From the NCBI GenBank assembly GCA_039583875.1, contig CM077165.1, positions 65,956,757 to 66,020,756 of the forward strand: DNA of 64,000 nucleotides, given 5' to 3'. The translations under genes were made by a program, and so were the position numbers. The notes under the pieces are model-generated. The model made no database searches. It was not told the DNA's origin and worked only from the letters and a program-made list of their open reading frames with translations. Source of the DNA: Platanthera guangdongensis. Its lineage: Eukaryota > Streptophyta > Magnoliopsida > Asparagales > Orchidaceae. Within the stretch, counting starts at the first letter, position 1, and each line of letters starts with the position of its first letter. This document shows, piece by piece, positions 35,501 to 47,395 of this stretch.

Positions 35501-37104
35501 ATGTCCTCGTACACTTTTTTATAAGTAAAATTAAAAGGGGTGTTGCTAGCGGCCATGGAGGCTTCGTGCAGCGATTCAGTTGGAAAAGTAGAAGAGGAAC
35601 AGAAATCATTAAATTCTTTTTCAAAATCAGAGGGGCGGGTGGAGAATTCTTCACCTAGGTGTAGAGATTCAGTTGGAAGAGTAGGAGAGGAACAAAAATT
35701 GGAAAATTCTTTGTCAAAATCAGAGGTGGGAGAGAAGGATTCTTCACTTATGGTATCCATGAAAAAACAGGAGTCATCATTAGCTAGTGTGTTCTTCATC
35801 GAGGGGGTGATAGAGAAAGTTACCTCATCGTCGCCCACTCGAAGGAAGAGCTTACCATTGCTTACATCAATGATAGCTCGGGAGGTGGCAAGGAAGGGTC
35901 GGCCAAGGATCAGGGGAACCTCGACGTCTTCTTCGATATCTAAAATGACAAAGTCCACCGGGAAGATGAACTTGTCAACTTTGACTAGGACGTCCTCCAC
36001 TATTCCTAACGGGTATTTGACTGACCTGTCGGCTAGCTGGATACTCATTCGTGTGGGGTTGAGACTACCAATTCCTAACTTTTTAAACAACGAGAGGGGC
36101 ATAAGATTAATACTCGCACCTAAGTCGGCTAAAGCATGTTTGACAAAGAGATCACCAAAGACACACGGGATAGAGAAACTACCCGGGTCACTGATTTTTT
36201 TCGGTAATCCGTTTGTCAAAACCACCGAGCACGCGGCATTTAACGTGACATGAGAAAGGTTCTCTAACTTCTTCTTGTTAGTTAGGAGGTCCTTAAGGTA
36301 TTTTGCGTACTTCGGCATCTGGGATATGGCTTCGTGGAAAGGCAGATTTACGTGGATTTGCTTAAACATTTCCAAAAAACGGGTGTATTGATCATCATGT
36401 CGTTGTTTATTAAGTTCGGAAGGGTGTGGCGGGGATGGATTATTTTTAAAGGTGGGTGGTGGAGTGAATTCTTTTTCTACGATAGGGGTGATAATTTCTT
36501 CGGCAGAGGATGGAATTTTTAAAAGGGGAACGGAGCTTTGATTTTCAAAAACGGGAGCGGAGCTTTGATTTTTAAAAACGGGAGCGGAGCTTGCCTCGGG
36601 TTCTTCACTTACCATACCAGGAACTTTCTTCCCACTCCGAAGAGTTATAGCTTTCGCTTGCTCTCTCGGGTTGGGCTCGGTATTGGAAGGAAGAGACCCT
36701 ATGGGTCGCTCAGAAATCATTTTAGCGAGCTGTCCTACCTGATTTTCTAAGTTTTTAACACTTCCGGTTAAGGTCCTAATCGTAGCGTCATTAGCATTCA
36801 TGTATTTTGAAAACACTTCCTCCAAATTTGGAGGTTTTGGAAAACTTTGAGGAGGAGGTGGTGGTGGAGCAGAAAAATCACTTTGCGGTGGCGGGCGCAC
36901 AGCATTCGATGGATTGCTCCACGAAAAATTCGGATGATTTCTTAACGCAGGATTATAACTATTCGGAAAATTAAAACCAGGAGGATGATAATTCGCAGCA
37001 GAAAAATTATTAAAAGCAGTTCTAGGCATATTATTTACATAATCCAAATGTTCAGCGGGAGGAGTTGCAGATTCCCATACCTGAGGGGCGGAGGCAGCAG
37101 TCAT
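32539..37104 (-). CDS. G2 Pol polyprotein, open for 1521 codons
   Basis: The N-terminal ~200 residues are the Pro/Asn-rich gag tail with a helical segment ([12 protein letters not shown]). Protease follows near residue 324 ([11 protein letters not shown]; this lineage has D-L-G-A in place of D-[ST]-G-A), then reverse transcriptase with [11 protein letters not shown] and catalytic F-M-D-D-F-S near 797, RNase H with F-T-D-H-S-A-L-K-Y near 1015, and integrase with an HHCC finger near 1155-1205 (H-Y...C-D-S-C) and catalytic D (G-I-D-F-V-G), D (V-S-D-R-G-S-H-F) and E (N-R-E-I-K-R-I). It ends L-T-F-D at 32539. All catalytic residues look intact. The natural start would be in gag; the Met at 37104 is only the first after the frameshift. 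Confidence 0.93.
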   Translation of the reverse strand: MTAASAPQVWESATPPAEHLDYVNNMPRTAFNNFSAANYHPPGFNFPNSYNPALRNHPNFSWSNPSNAVRPPPQSDFSAPPPPPPQSFPKPPNLEEVFSKYMNANDATIRTLTGSVKNLENQVGQLAKMISERPIGSLPSNTEPNPREQAKAITLRSGKKVPGMVSEEPEASSAPVFKNQSSAPVFENQSSVPLLKIPSSAEEIITPIVEKEFTPPPTFKNNPSPPHPSELNKQRHDDQYTRFLEMFKQIHVNLPFHEAISQMPKYAKYLKDLLTNKKKLENLSHVTLNAACSVVLTNGLPKKISDPGSFSIPCVFGDLFVKHALADLGASINLMPLSLFKKLGIGSLNPTRMSIQLADRSVKYPLGIVEDVLVKVDKFIFPVDFVILDIEEDVEVPLILGRPFLATSRAIIDVSNGKLFLRVGDDEVTFSITPSMKNTLANDDSCFFMDTISEESFSPTSDFDKEFSNFCSSPTLPTESLHLGEEFSTRPSDFEKEFNDFCSSSTFPTESLHEASMAASNTPFNFTYKKVYEDIVFEKEQISKTSYDDPPTLELKELPEHLQYAFLEKDSKLPVIISAYLTDAQKNKLLSILQKHRQAIAWQISDIKGISPSFCTHKILMEDNSRNSIQPQRRINPNMKDVVKGEVMKLLDAGIIYPISDSKWVSPVQVVPKKGGITVVSNENNELIPTRTVTGWRMCIDYRKLNDATRKDHFPLPFIDQILERLSGHSFYCFLDGLSGYLQIPISPEDQEKTTFTCPFGTFAYRRMPFGLCNAPATFQRCMLAIFDKYVESIMEVFMDDFSVFGNSFDSCLENLEKVLERCEETNLALNWEKCHFMVREGLVLGHKISERGIEVDVAKIEVIEKLPPPTNIKAIRSFLGHAGFYRRFIKDFSKITKPLTHLLEKDAPFIFDDLCLAAFNLIKEKLVNAPIMIAPVWDLPFEIMCDASSYAVGAVLGQRISKNFHPIYYASKTLTSAQENYTTTEKELLAVVFAFDKFRPYITLSKIIVFTDHSALKYLLSKTDAKPRLIRWVLLLQEFDLEIRDKRGAENLAADHLSRLDNPFIEQLDENSFHYYFPDEKLFVINTSTSPWFAHIANYLVARELPKEFSSQQKKKFFSELKNYFWEDPHLFKVCADQVIRRCVSLDEGLDIIKHLHEGPTGGHYQAARTAHKVLSAGFYWPSLFKAAHAFVSRCDSCQRSGNISNKNEMPQNYFLECEVFDLWGIDFVGPFPSSFGNKYILVAVDYVSRWAEAQALPTNDARVVVNFLKKLFSRFGTPRAIVSDRGSHFCNAQFSKILTKYGVTHKLSTAYHPQTNGQVEVVNREIKRILEKTVSTSRKDWSAKLDDALWAYRTAYKTALGCTPYRLVYGKSCHLPVELEHRAFWALRFLNFDPHSVGDFRKFQLNELDEWRSYAYENNRLYKERTKRLHGRHLRHPKIFKPGDQVLLYNSRLRLFPGKLKSRWSGPFTVLEVFSYGTVLISHPDKGTFKVNGQRLKLYFCDDVSLNPVNSIFPVLTFD

Positions 37105-38003
37105 CTCCGTAATTTTTTTTGCTTAATATTTCAACTTGCAGTGCGAGTTGTGAGACGTTGTCCACTTCAAAGAGACCTGCAGGTTTGTTTGGGCGGGACC
37201 TAGGCACATTCCACTGGTAAGTGTTCATGGCCATGTCTTCAAACAGCTCAAGAGCTGCTTCCGGGGTCTTATGGTTTAAAGTACCGCCAGAAGCTGTGTC
37301 TATCATTTGCTTCGTGCTTTGATTTAGCCCATTATAAAACGGCTGCACCTGCAACCATACAGGCAGAGCGTGATGTGGGCATCGTCTTAATAATTCTTTA
37401 AATCTTTCTCAGGTTTCGTAAAGGGTCTCAGAGTCTATCTGTCCAAAGGCAGAAATGTCATTCCTAAGTTTAGCTGTTTTAGCAGGCGGAAAATACTTGG
37501 CCAAAAATTTTTCAGTTAATTGCGTCCAAGTAGTTATGCTATTTTTAGGAAGGGTGTTCAGCCACTGCTTAGCCTTAATTCTAAGAGAGAAAGGAAATAA
37601 TCTTAGCCTAATAGCCATTTGTGACACCATTTATCTTGAAGGTGTCACAAATCTCAAGAAAGCTGGCTATGTGTGCGTTCGGGTCTTCATCTTGAAGCCC
37701 GTCAAATTGCACATACTGTTGCACCATTTGAATTATGCTAGGCTTCAGTTCAAAATTATTATTATTTATTGCAGGGCGAACTATACTCGTTTCTGTACCC
37801 TCGAGATTTGGTCGTGCATAATAGGACATAGGCCTTTGCACGACTTCCTCCACGTTGGGTTCTGCCATTCTTAAGGTAGAAAATGACTCGGAATCCTCAA
37901 CCGGCACTTGGGTAGTAGGGCCTTGAAATCACGATCTTCTCCGAAGAGTACGCTCAATTTCGTGGTCCAGGTCCAAAGTAACCGACGGACTACCGCGGGT
38001 CAT
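37105..38003 (-). pseudogene. G2 gag, broken
   Basis: The ATG at 38003 (M-T-R-G-S-P-S-V-T-L) opens the Athila gag. Lesions: TGA after 24 codons (about 37931-37929), frameshift near 37617 after N-G-V-T, TGA for a probable Trp after L-Y-E-T (37409-37411), and a frameshift at an A-run at about 37108-37116 just before the pol frame. The Retrotrans_gag-type region (A-I-R-L-R-L-F-P-F-S-L-R, A-K-Q-W-L) is well preserved between the breaks. Despite the very young LTRs, no intact Gag can come from this copy. Confidence 0.88.
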
Positions 38004-38249
38004 ACACTAGAAGAAAAGAGGAGAAGCAAGACTAAAAAGTAAAAAAAAAGCTAATGAAGTTGGAAAAGTTTTTTTTTTTGAAATAGATTTTTTTATATTT
38101 TAACTCCCGAACTTCCCAAGGGCTACCCGGTGAAGGGTTCGCAAGGTACTAGACAAGATAGTGGCATTTAGAGCCACTTTTCCCTTTTCGAGAGAGTTAG
38201 GTGGTGTAGAAAATTTTGTGATGTGGGTTTCTATTACGAATGCGGTAAT

Positions 38250-38592
38250 TAAAATCCAGCCACTTATCTCTGTGCGAGTAGGCGGAAATGAAAAGCTATA
38301 CTCACGCACTCGTCAGAAAATTAAAACACACCCACTTGACAGAAAGTAAACACACTCTACTGAAATAAAGCCTGCCAATTAACTCAAGTGAGTAGGCGGA
38401 AAAATAAAATACGCACACTTGCTTGAAATAAACCAGCCAATTAACTCATGTGAGTAGGCGGAAAAAATAAAAGATACGCACACATGCTTGAAATAAACCA
38501 GCCAATTAACTCAAGTGAGTAGGCGGAAAAATTAAAAATACGCACACTTAACAAAATCCAGCCATTTAACTCAAGTGAGTAGGCGGAATAAA
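38250..38592. repeat. 60-65-bp tandem repeats in the G2 leader
   Basis: Four clear copies of GCCAATTAACTCAAGTGAGTAGGCGG followed by an A-rich stretch and TACGCACACTTG (start points 38374, 38436, 38501, 38561), plus diverged upstream copies. They lie between primer-binding site and gag. Confidence 0.9.
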
Positions 38593-38667
38593 TTTAAGAA
38601 GGAGGCTGAGAAAGAGAAGTGATAAAATTAATATATTCGCGTTTTCAATTTATCAACAGGCGTTGCT

Positions 38668-38685
38668 TCCCCGGCAACGGCGCCA
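38668..38685 (-). other. Primer-binding site of G2 (tRNA-Asp)
   Basis: Minus strand TGGCGCCGTTGCCGGGGA, complementary to the 3' end of plant tRNA-Asp, 6 nt from the LTR; typical of Athila-type elements. Confidence 0.9.
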
Positions 38686-38691
38686 AAAACT

Positions 38692-40426
38692 TGATTGTCT
38701 CTGAGATATCTGCAAAGAGAAAATACCAAACTAACAATTCATCAAGGCAAGTATACCTATCGAAATGCAGCTAGGGGACACAAGTGTCGTATTGAAATCC
38801 GGGAACAGTTGAGTAAGCTTACTCACACGAAATCTATTATTTTATCGACGGCAAAATAAGGTTTAGCTAAATGTACTAAAGGAAGAGAACTACTAAAAGA
38901 GCGATTAACTTAAGCTTAGTAACGATGAAGGGAAAATGCACTCGATCAGAAATCACCTTGGCAAGAGTGGTTAGAAAAATACGATAAATAAACCTAAGCT
39001 AATTAGGGTAAAGGTCTTTGACCGTGGAGGTTCCATGAATATTGACACGCTTCTCTCGAAGGCCGTGCCTAACTGAGTTTAGGAAGGTCCGACCGACTTT
39101 CGCCTAAATCGGAGGCCTAAAACTCGCCTTACGCGGTGAACCCCTCTAATGGATTTTACTCCAATCCGGGAGATTTGAACGTCTGCCTCTCTCGAGGGGT
39201 GCGAACAACTCCCTTTACTCTTGAGTGCTCATTTCAAACCTTCGGCCTCTCGGCTAGCCCAGAATGAAAGCAAAGGTGGAGAGTATATATCGATGATATA
39301 CCTCCAACCCGTGATAAATCAAGAGTAATTCAAAGCCAAACCCTAAACAGAAAAGGTAAGATTCAAAGCATCATAACCTAATCACTCGAACCTCGGATCA
39401 ATTAGATCGAGTACATAGAGGATTAGTTAATCATGGTGAGGTGGAAGAGGGAGATGAGTAGAAGAAAAATACTGAAAACAGAGCAGGAACGAAAAAGAAA
39501 ACAACACTTTTTATTAAGAGAAACAGTGATCTACAGCTTGAAAATGAGAGATTACAAGAACATGAAAAGGAAACTACACTATCATTAGCGTCATACTACA
39601 GAAAGAAGCTAGGAGCTAATACAGGAAAAGCATAAAGCTAGAGCTACGAACTAGAAATGAAAATACATGCTTAAAAGTTCAGAAAAACAAAGGACAGAAC
39701 CTCCCCTCTCAAAGCGAAAAGTTGTCCTAAAACCCCTGGAGTTGGGCTCTATTTATAGAATTTTTCGGGTCGGGTCACGCCCCCCTGTCACGCCCTGGTC
39801 GGGCGTGACCCTGGGGCGTGACACATTCGGCGCGACTTTTTCGGGCAGGAATTGAATTCTGACGGAGTTGTTGCGGTACACGCCCACCGGTCACGCCCTG
39901 GTAGGGCGTGACCCTGGGGCGTGTTCTTTGCGGCGTGACTTTGGGAGCTGAAATTGAATGCTGGAGGTGACGGGCGGAATTGCTGAAGTACACGCCCATA
40001 TGCCACGCCCGGGTCAGGCGTGACCCTGGGGCGTGACAATTTCGGTGCGGCGGTGGAGCGGGAAAGACGAGCGCGCTGCGGCGATTCCTCGGAACCTGGG
40101 GACACGCCTATAGTACACGCCCGTGTCGGATGTGTCACGGGCGTGACCGAGGGCGTGTACACTAAGTTTCCACGGAATGCAGATTCGGACCAATTGCTTC
40201 ATTCCTCTGGGTTACACGCCCTAGGTACACGCCCTGGTAGGGCGTGACCTTGGGGCATGTCACAGCAAAATTCGGCTGAAAGCCGTGAAAACCTGCAAAA
40301 AGCAGAAAAAATGCATTAGCGACAAAAATATATACAAAGGGGAATCAAAACAAGTACTTTACAAGACATGATTGGCTTTAAAACCCCGAAAATATCCTAA
40401 TAAAATTGACTACAAACGTATTATCA
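38692..40426 (-). repeat. 5' LTR of G2
   Basis: 1735 bp, nearly identical to the other LTR. TATA box at 39757-39750; array of inverted CACGCCC...GGGCGTG pairs at 39775-40265. Confidence 0.96.
39775..40265. repeat. GTCACGCCC...GGGCGTGAC inverted-repeat array in the G2 LTR
   Basis: Six to seven units of GTCACGCCC / GGGCGTGAC arms 3-7 nt apart, each followed by CCTGGGGCGTG or a variant. Lies just upstream of the minus-strand TATA box. Confidence 0.92.
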
Positions 40427-40431
40427 CCAAG

Positions 40432-41975
40432 GCTTGTTGATTGGTGTTAAGAGTTACCATATTGCCATCAAACTTTTGAATGTTATTTGCTACGACATGA
40501 GCATTCTGATTTACGATTGCGAGAGTATCGGTGTTCTTTTTTAATCCGTCCATAAGAAGAGTGACAGCTTGGCCGGCCGCTGTATATTTATCGTCAAACT
40601 TCTTGTCCATCAAGTCCAGTTTGTGATTGATCTCCACCATGTTCTTGAGCATGAGATTCTCCGATTTCTTAATTCTTTTCAACAGTTTATTTTGAGCTTT
40701 CTCAAAAGATGCTTTAAGCTCATCCACTATACACTGAATGACATTCACGGTGTGATTGGCTAGATCATCTCGTAGTGGAAGCTCCTGAGGCACTCCTTGG
40801 CCTTGCTCTTCAGCAGATGCACCTGTAGAGCTGGACACGAGCACAGTCTCTAAAGGGGGAATGCTTGCGGCCTCTGTAGATTTCTCGGACTCCCCCTCCA
40901 CTGTTGCACCAATGTTCTCAGGGACGAACTCAGGAGCGTGCTTGTCAGATGGAACTTCAGTGATATCCTGAGTCTCCAATGCTTCCTGTCCCTCATTGCC
41001 TTCTTCCTCACCTTCATCATACATGAGATCATTCTCATAAGCATCATCTTCCAACCCTTCGTAAGCAGTCTCCTCTACAGCTTCACTTTCTTCTTGTATA
41101 TCCGTCACTGCATCTCTGGCTATCTGGGAGATGTCAGATACGATATTAGCATCAGTGGGTAGAGGCTCCCCCTCAATTCCTGCAGTCGGTGTATCAGGAA
41201 TTTCACTGGGGATTACTACGGAATCAGCCACAGTTCCGTCCTTGGCTGGAGATACTTCCTGTTGTTCGACCACGGCAGCCTGCCCAATGCGCCTCTCCCA
41301 TCTGTCAAAAACACTCGAGTCCATTTTCTTCAAGTAATGTAGAGGAACACCTTTACTCATGTCATACTTATCTCCGTTCAACTGATTGAGATACAGACTG
41401 ATGATTCAGCCAAAGCTAAGAGATCTGAGGGTGTCCTTTATCTTCTCAAAAAGCAATGCCCCCCAGTTGAATCCTTTTCTGCAGACAATTGCCACCAGGA
41501 TCTTGAACATGTCCGCAGAGATGTGGTCATGAGAACCCGGTTTGCATATGATTACCTTGCCAATGATGTCTGACAGAAGTTTCCCTTCTTCATTCATATC
41601 CTTTCGTTTTATCGACCGAGTTCCTCGAGCGAGTCCACAGAATAATAAAGTCCTGGTTTTGTCTTCTTCCTCAAGATAGTCCTCGTGCTCTGAACTAGTG
41701 AGCTGCAAGTATTGGGTTAGCTTGTTTGCAGACATCTTGATCGTTGCCCCTGCAACCTTGCTTTTGATGAGAGAGTCTTCATTTCGGAGTTTTGCGGTTG
41801 CAAAGAACTCCAGCACTTCCTTGTCCAGGATTTTACAGGGGTGCTCCAGTACGAATGAGAGTCCAGCCTCTTCAAGCATAAGGATGATGTTTTTGAATTC
41901 ATCTGAGGCATGAGAGAACCCTGTTCGAACCAGCTCGCATCCAGTGACCAGCCCAGCGGTTGTCCTTGGAGCCAT
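40432..41975 (-). pseudogene. Element B additional ORF, N-terminal segment
   Basis: The ATG at 41975 opens the same type of N-terminal domain as in S1: V-G/T-x-E-L-V-R-x-x-F near the start, K-V-L/I-D-K-E-V-L-E-F-F, N-E-E-G-K-L-L-S-D-I-I-G-K-V-I. A TGA at 41406-41408 stands where S1 has Arg before I-I-S-L-Y-L, consistent with CGA>TGA. The frame then continues without shift through an acidic Glu/Asp/Val-rich region and a Lys/Asn/Leu helical stretch, to the G2 insertion at 40431. The reading phase is kept across G2. Confidence 0.8.
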
Positions 41976-41982
41976 TGCAAGC

Positions 41983-41996
41983 CTAGGGAGAGAATC
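41983..41996 (-). promoter_or_regulatory. Pyrimidine tract ending in TAG before the B extra ORF
   Basis: Minus strand GATTCTCTCCCTAG/G ends 7 nt before the ATG; 3'-splice-site-like, as in S1 and A. Confidence 0.35.
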
Positions 41997-43235
41997 CCTA
42001 CTCTACGCTTAATCAAAAGTCAAAAGGGAAGCGACACTAGTGGTAAAGTCCAAGTAAGTGTGAGGATGTGGTTACCTAAAAGCATAGACGGTGAGTTAGT
42101 TCGATGAAGACGATGGACACCCGGTAGGTTCCCGCGACTGTGATTGAACGAAACCGCAGAGAAATCCCTGGAGGAAGTGTCGGCGAGATCGGGAGAGGAG
42201 AGATCCACGGAAGGTGCACCCGAGAGAGGAGAGATCCACGGAAGGCAATCCAGGAGATAGACGGGATTCTTCACGAGTTGCGGGATTCTTGCACGTCGAG
42301 ATCGACGGAGTTCTTCACGAGTTGCGGGAATCTTGCGAGATGTCGACGGAAGGGGAAGAATCGGCGAGAGACCTTCGGTGAGCTTCCTGCGAGAGACCTT
42401 CGGTGAGCTTCCAGCGGGATGTCGACGGAAGTCTTCACGATTCGGCGAGAGTCCTGCTGTTGTCGATTCCTGCTGTTGTCGACGAAAGAGCCGATCGGCG
42501 AGTTTAAAAAAGATTTCCTGCGGAATATGAAGGGTCGGCGGTAGACTGGCAAGATTTCGACGGGTTTAAACAGGGATTTTAAAGGGTTTCCATTTGTCTA
42601 AGTCGAAATTGAAGGGATTCTTTAACAGGAATCTACGGGTTAAGATACATGCCGTATTTTCGAAGTCTTCCGATGTCAAGTCAATTTAAAAATCTTCTAA
42701 ATATATAAATACTTCTTAAAGCCAATCTATTTAGGGTTTGAACCGGGCTTTTCCATACATTTCTTGATGGCAAGATTTCCAATGACGTAGCTTCGTTGTC
42801 GAGATTTCCAAAGACGTATCTTCGTTAGTTTTCAGTGAACTAATTTACGCCTGTAGATGTTAGTTCTCGAATCTACCAGTGTAATTTCCGATAACTCTTT
42901 AATGATGTATCTAAGGTTTATATTCACTGTGTTAACCTATCCTTAGATGTGCACACATATATGTATATATATATATATATATGTATATAAAGATATATAT
43001 ATATGTAAATGCCGATAGAAAATGATTCAAGTCTTGGAGCTGATGAGAAATACCTGGGATTATGAGAGTTAGCATTTAGCCTTTCTGACTAAAACATACC
43101 AGGTGCTCGATGTGAGTATGCCCATATAGATATCACTGCTGTTATTTCAGATGCATGTTCCAATTCAGTCTTGAAACATCTACTGTCTAGTTCCCATTAT
43201 ATTTGCGGGAACCTAGACTACCCTGCAAAAGAGAG
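41985..43235 (-). other. Element B non-coding middle (where pol would be)
   Basis: No pol motif on either strand. It contains CpG-rich short repeats at 42130-42500 (GTTCTTCACGAGTTGCGGG twice; CTTCGGTGAGCTTCC twice; GTCGACGGAAG; CGATTCGGCGAGA), related to the B LTR words, and AT dinucleotide runs at 42957-43013. No TATA box is evident near the extra ORF. Confidence 0.7.
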
Positions 43236-44772
43236 TTACTTTACCTTAGGAACCCAATACATATTGGGTCTTAGGTTCTTGTTAGCATAAACACTCGACT
43301 GCCTTCCTTCAGAAATCCTGACAGGAAGACTACCTCTGCCCTGGAGATGTGGATAGGCCCTTGCCCTTGACACAGAGGGGTTGTGCCAACAGTCTATGGC
43401 AAAGTATCCCACCTTGCCACAGCACCAACACTCGTGAATGTTGTATCTCCGTTTCTGACCTGATCTAGTGACTGAGGTAGTCATGAGCCTAGGTCCAAAC
43501 GGGATAGATCTGGATCTGCTCCCAGAACTGCCTCTTCCACCGTGACACGTGGAAGGGTGGAATGAATGCATGCAGCGAGCGTCACGAGGTCTGTGAGGTG
43601 GTGTCTTCCTTTCAGACAGCCCCCTTCCTGAGGCCCCATGAGAACTTACAGCATGACTTCTAACCCCCCTTTCCTGTGTCCTTGGGTGGAGAGAAGAGTT
43701 CTAAGAGCTGATACCAGCCGATTCATGCCGAGTAGGGGCAGTGGCCGAGAATACAAAGGGCTCAGAAGGAGCCTTAGGTATTCTCTTATGGGTGGGCATG
43801 ACGGCCCTTGCACTATGGGTGTCTCCACATGAGGACAGATCACCCTTGCAGTGATCACGATTATTCCTATGATCATACCTGAAGGCATGATGAGTAGCCT
43901 TCCTGCTTGGAGTGGGGGGTCGGAATACTGTTTCCCCATTTCTCCACTAATTGATAATTCGGGAGATCCACCCATTTTCTACCTTTCTCTTCATAGCATC
44001 AACCTTGGAAAAGTTTGATACTATCCTTTTCTCAATCTCTAGACTACTCTCTAGATCAGAGATTTTAGAGTCCTTGACCTTGTTGGACGCCAATTGGAGA
44101 ACCCACAAGATCTTCAGCCGTGCAATCTCCTGAGCTTGTTCTTCAACAAGCAGGTTGCTTTTCTGCAGGGCTCTCTTCAGGGAATCAGAATTTTCTGAAG
44201 GGACACAGTTCCTGTCTTCAGAAACTTCAAGAGAGACGGGGCAGGATGAAAAAGTTACCTGCTCTTCAGTGTTATGGTCATTAGAGCCAGTGACCGTTGT
44301 GTCATCCTCATCAGAGCTGCTTCCCTCACTGGCCTCTTCAGTCTCTGACACGGACACTGGAGCTCTGATGCTGTCCGATTGATCCTTGCCTTCATCTTCA
44401 GAGGCGAGGACCCCCACATAGGCTTCATCCTCTAGTTGACAGCAGATTCCAGCTTTCTCTGATCCCCCCATCAGCTCTGAGATCATCACCCACATAGATT
44501 TGGCCGTCTCACATTTTTCCAATCTAGAGCAAGAAGGTCCAGACCAGATATCCATGATAATCTGACGAATCCTCTTGTCCAGATTAAATAAGGAAAGTTC
44601 CATCTCCGACATCTCCGCAATACACTTGGGCACTTGGATATTCTTTCCAGAGCCGGAGGTCTTCATAGGAATAAAAGGACCCTCTTACAGGATGAAAGAT
44701 GCTCGAGGATCGATAGCCTCCAAGTGATATGACACTCTCATCTTCCAGACTGGATAATACTCCTTTGTGCAT
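43236..44772 (-). pseudogene. Element B gag remnants
   Basis: Three overlapping open stretches (44772-44584, 44666-43947, 43571-43236) in different frames form a decayed Sirevirus-type gag. The middle one has D-K-R-I-R-Q-I-I-M-D-I-W and A-K-S-M-W, then jumps to an acidic, Ser/Asp/Glu-rich coiled-coil segment, so the central gag domain looks deleted. The zinc knuckle C-W-C-C-G-K-V-G-Y-F-A-I-D-C near 43420 has its histidine changed to tyrosine. The last segment ends in N-M-Y-W-V-P-K-V-K and a stop. No protease follows. Confidence 0.75.
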
Positions 44773-44874
44773 GTGGGAAGTCTTAGTGGCGATATCTCAT
44801 GATCCAGCTCCATGCTTCTGACACTGGTGGTAGGATTCTACTCAAGGTGTAAACCTTTTTGATGAGTAACCTCT

Positions 44875-44885
44875 CTCTGATACCA
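44875..44885 (-). other. Primer-binding site of element B
   Basis: Minus strand TGGTATCAGAG, 2 nt from the LTR; complementary to initiator tRNA-Met. Confidence 0.9.
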
Positions 44886-44887
44886 CT

Positions 44888-46464
44888 TGAAAGTCCACCT
44901 AGTGTCAACTATCTTCACCTATGGGGGGGGGGGGAATAGGTGACGTGCAGCATTTTTGCGGAATTTAAAATTGTACCTGCACAATAAAAATAAACAGCAC
45001 AGCACACAGAATACACAAGATATTTATAGTGGTTCCCCGAGTTGGGTACATCCACTTTCCCCCTTCGATCTATCTCCCAACAAGGGACGACTCGGTCTCT
45101 TCACCAACAGGATTGAAATCCAATCCTTGCACTATCGGAAGGAACCCTTCCACACGTAGGAGTCAACACTCCCACACACGGGTTGCACCCAACCCTTACA
45201 AATAGGAACCAACGTTCCTTTACAACAAAAGTAAAACTAGAATGTACAAGAGATACAAACTACGTTTGGAGACTAAGGTGTCCCTCTTCGTTAACAACGT
45301 GTTTTTGAAGTCCACGAAGAGTCCACAACCCTAGAACTCTCTTGGAGAGAATCTCCTCGGAACTGGCAGCGGCAAGATGGGCGGCGGCTTGGTTCACGGG
45401 ATCGGCGGCGACAACGATGTGCGGCTGCTGTACTTTGGAGATCCAAACTTCGTAGCGAAGCAAGCTAGGTCTACCTACGGTCACACTAGGATCAGTCGTC
45501 TCGATCGATTCGGAAGGGGAAGGTTTTCCCGATCAACAAATCAAGAGACAAGAGATCTCTGGTTAGACACGTGAGACTCTAAGCTTGGCCAAGCTTCTGT
45601 CGACCGGAGATCTGGAAGAAACCTCGATCAAGACCGGCGATCAACTCTCTCGAGCGGCGACGGCGGCGGCGGCGGAAATCGCGATCTAGGTCACGTCGTG
45701 GCTCAGCTTCGTATATGTTTTCCATCGTGTGTACTGTTCAAAAATATGCCTGTATTTATACTGTAGACAACTTCAATATGACCGTTGTGGGTCCCCCCAG
45801 AAGAAACTCTAAATCCGGTTCAAAATAGTGCCAGCGGCAGAATCCGGTCCAGCTTTTTCCCGAAAATTGCCCAAGTAAAAATCGGCGAGAATCACCTGTG
45901 ATTCTCGTCGAATCGTCGAGAATCAAGGGTGATTCTCGACGATTCGGTGAGAATCACAAAGTGATTCTCGACGATTCGTCGAGAATCACAAATTGATTCT
46001 CGACGATTCGTCGAGAATCACAAATTGATTCTCGTCGAATATGACTTGATTGCACTCTGATTTAGCTGGCGAGAATCAGTCAGTGATTCTCGCCGAATCG
46101 GCGAGAATCACTTGGTGATTCTCGTCGATTCTTACTTAGATGATTTTTCGTCTTACGCCTCTGAGCTGCTCTTTGACTCATCCTTGCTCCTTGTCTGCTC
46201 TTGCATAAACACAGCCCTGTACTTGAAAGTAAGTGCACTCCAATAGAGAGAGTACACGTAGGCCAACACACTGATCTGCTCAACGAGGGATTACGTCGTG
46301 CAGACCCGTGTATATTGACCTACTGCACCCTGACATTGGTGTGCACTTAGCGTGGAATAACTGCAAGCACAACTTAAAATATTTTAACAAATACATTGTG
46401 AATTCATCTTAGCTTGACAGGTGGCTTCCTCAAATCCAAGTAATTGTGGATACAATACCCAACA
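44888..46464 (-). repeat. 5' LTR of element B
   Basis: 1577 bp. Minus-strand TATAAATA at 45760-45753, downstream of the palindrome array at 45880-46128. Confidence 0.95.
45880..46128. repeat. Palindromic GATTCTCG...CGAGAATC array in the B LTR
   Basis: Long inverted repeats, arms GATTCTCGACGA and TCGTCGAGAATC around 1 nt, recur about five times with variants. The homologous array in the other LTR is at 27178-27424. Confidence 0.93.
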
Positions 46465-46842
46465 GGAAGAGCAAGAAACAGTCTGTTGTCTCCAGATCCA
46501 GTGCAGAAGCCGAATACCGGAGTATGGCGTCAACCACGTGCGAGTTAAAGTGGTTGCGGGCTCTCATGCTTGACCTAGGGGAGGTCTATGACTATCCTCT
46601 TCCTATGTTCTGTGACAATAAGGCCGCTATATACATATCCAGAAATCCGGTCTTCCATGAGAGAACAAAGCATATAGAGGTTGACTGCCACTTCATTCGG
46701 GAAGAGATTTTGAAGAAACAGATCTGTACACCGTTTGTCACCTTTGACAAAGAATTGGCAGATATCTTCACAAAGCCGGTCTCTATTTCCTTCTTCACAT
46801 TTGTGACAAGCTGGGCATGATTGATATCTATGCTCCAGCTTG
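46465..46842 (+). pseudogene. Element D pol, second segment: RNase H C-terminus
   Basis: Resumes after B and the second TSD copy (GGAAG, 46465-46469): K-K-Q-S-V-V-S-R-S-S-A-E-A-E-Y, C-D-N-K-A-A-I, E-R-T-K-H-I-E, A-D-I-F-T-K-P. A one-base deletion near 46793 relative to E causes early termination at 46818-46820; the original end is close to 46842. Confidence 0.9.
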
Positions 46843-46850
46843 AGGGGGAG
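46842..46850 (+). other. Polypurine tract of element D
   Basis: GAGGGGGAG immediately before the 3' LTR. Confidence 0.9.
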
Positions 46851-47222
46851 TGTTGAAGTATTTGACCGGGCGGCCTTGCGGTCTTGTCCAGCGGTTTATT
46901 GACCGAGCGGTTTGGCGGTCTCACTCAGAAGCCTGGAGACCGGGCGGTCTATCGGTCTCCCATTGCGTCCTGTTCTTATCCTGCTGGAGTTGCCGAGCAG
47001 TTAACTCATTTGTCTAACCGCGCGGCCTGTGCGGTCTCCTTTATTTCTACCCGCTCAGCACTGTACATGTTTAGTCCCACATTGTTTGTTTGTACTCTCT
47101 CATATATCCTCCATTCTATAAAAGGGAGGTCATAACTTTGTAAATGATATCTTTTTGGATAATAAAATTTCAATTATTCAAAATTCTATCCGTTTGCTCT
47201 TGCATGTTCGCTACTTTTTACA
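46851..47222 (+). repeat. 3' LTR of element D
   Basis: 372 bp, about 13 differences from the 5' LTR; ends ...CTACTTTTTACA, followed by ATTAG. Confidence 0.95.
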
Positions 47223-47245
47223 ATTAGTAATAGGGTGTTCCAACA

Positions 47246-47260
47246 ATCTCCCCCTATTTG
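47246..47260 (-). other. Polypurine tract of element A
   Basis: Minus strand CAAATAGGGGGAGAT next to the 3' LTR start TGTTGGAACA. Confidence 0.9.
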
Positions 47261-47395
47261 GGTTAGGATTACTATTTACAGAAATTGAAATAAAAGCAAC
47301 AATATACAAAGTAAAAATGCAATAAACAAGACATTGCAGAAGCACAGATATATCTCAGACAGATCATAAATCAGAATAATTGTCACCTTACAGAA

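Larger units (their letters stand above)
28835..40426 (-). mobile_element. G2: Athila-like Ty3/gypsy element, young, pol intact
   Basis: 11.6 kb. LTRs 28835-30568 and 38692-40426, perfect TSD CCAAG (28830-28834, 40427-40431). By eye only about 5 substitutions and one 1-bp indel separate the LTRs. tRNA-Asp primer-binding site at 38685-38668; polypurine tract next to 30568. gag is broken, but pol is one open frame of 1521 codons. The [10 protein letters not shown] protease signature, tRNA-Asp primer and size fit the Athila lineage. No env gene is seen downstream of pol. Confidence 0.96.

Noticed and set aside
42140..42552. Arg-rich small frames on both strands
   Set aside because: Short CpG-rich repeats upstream of the B extra ORF; no initiation context or domain.
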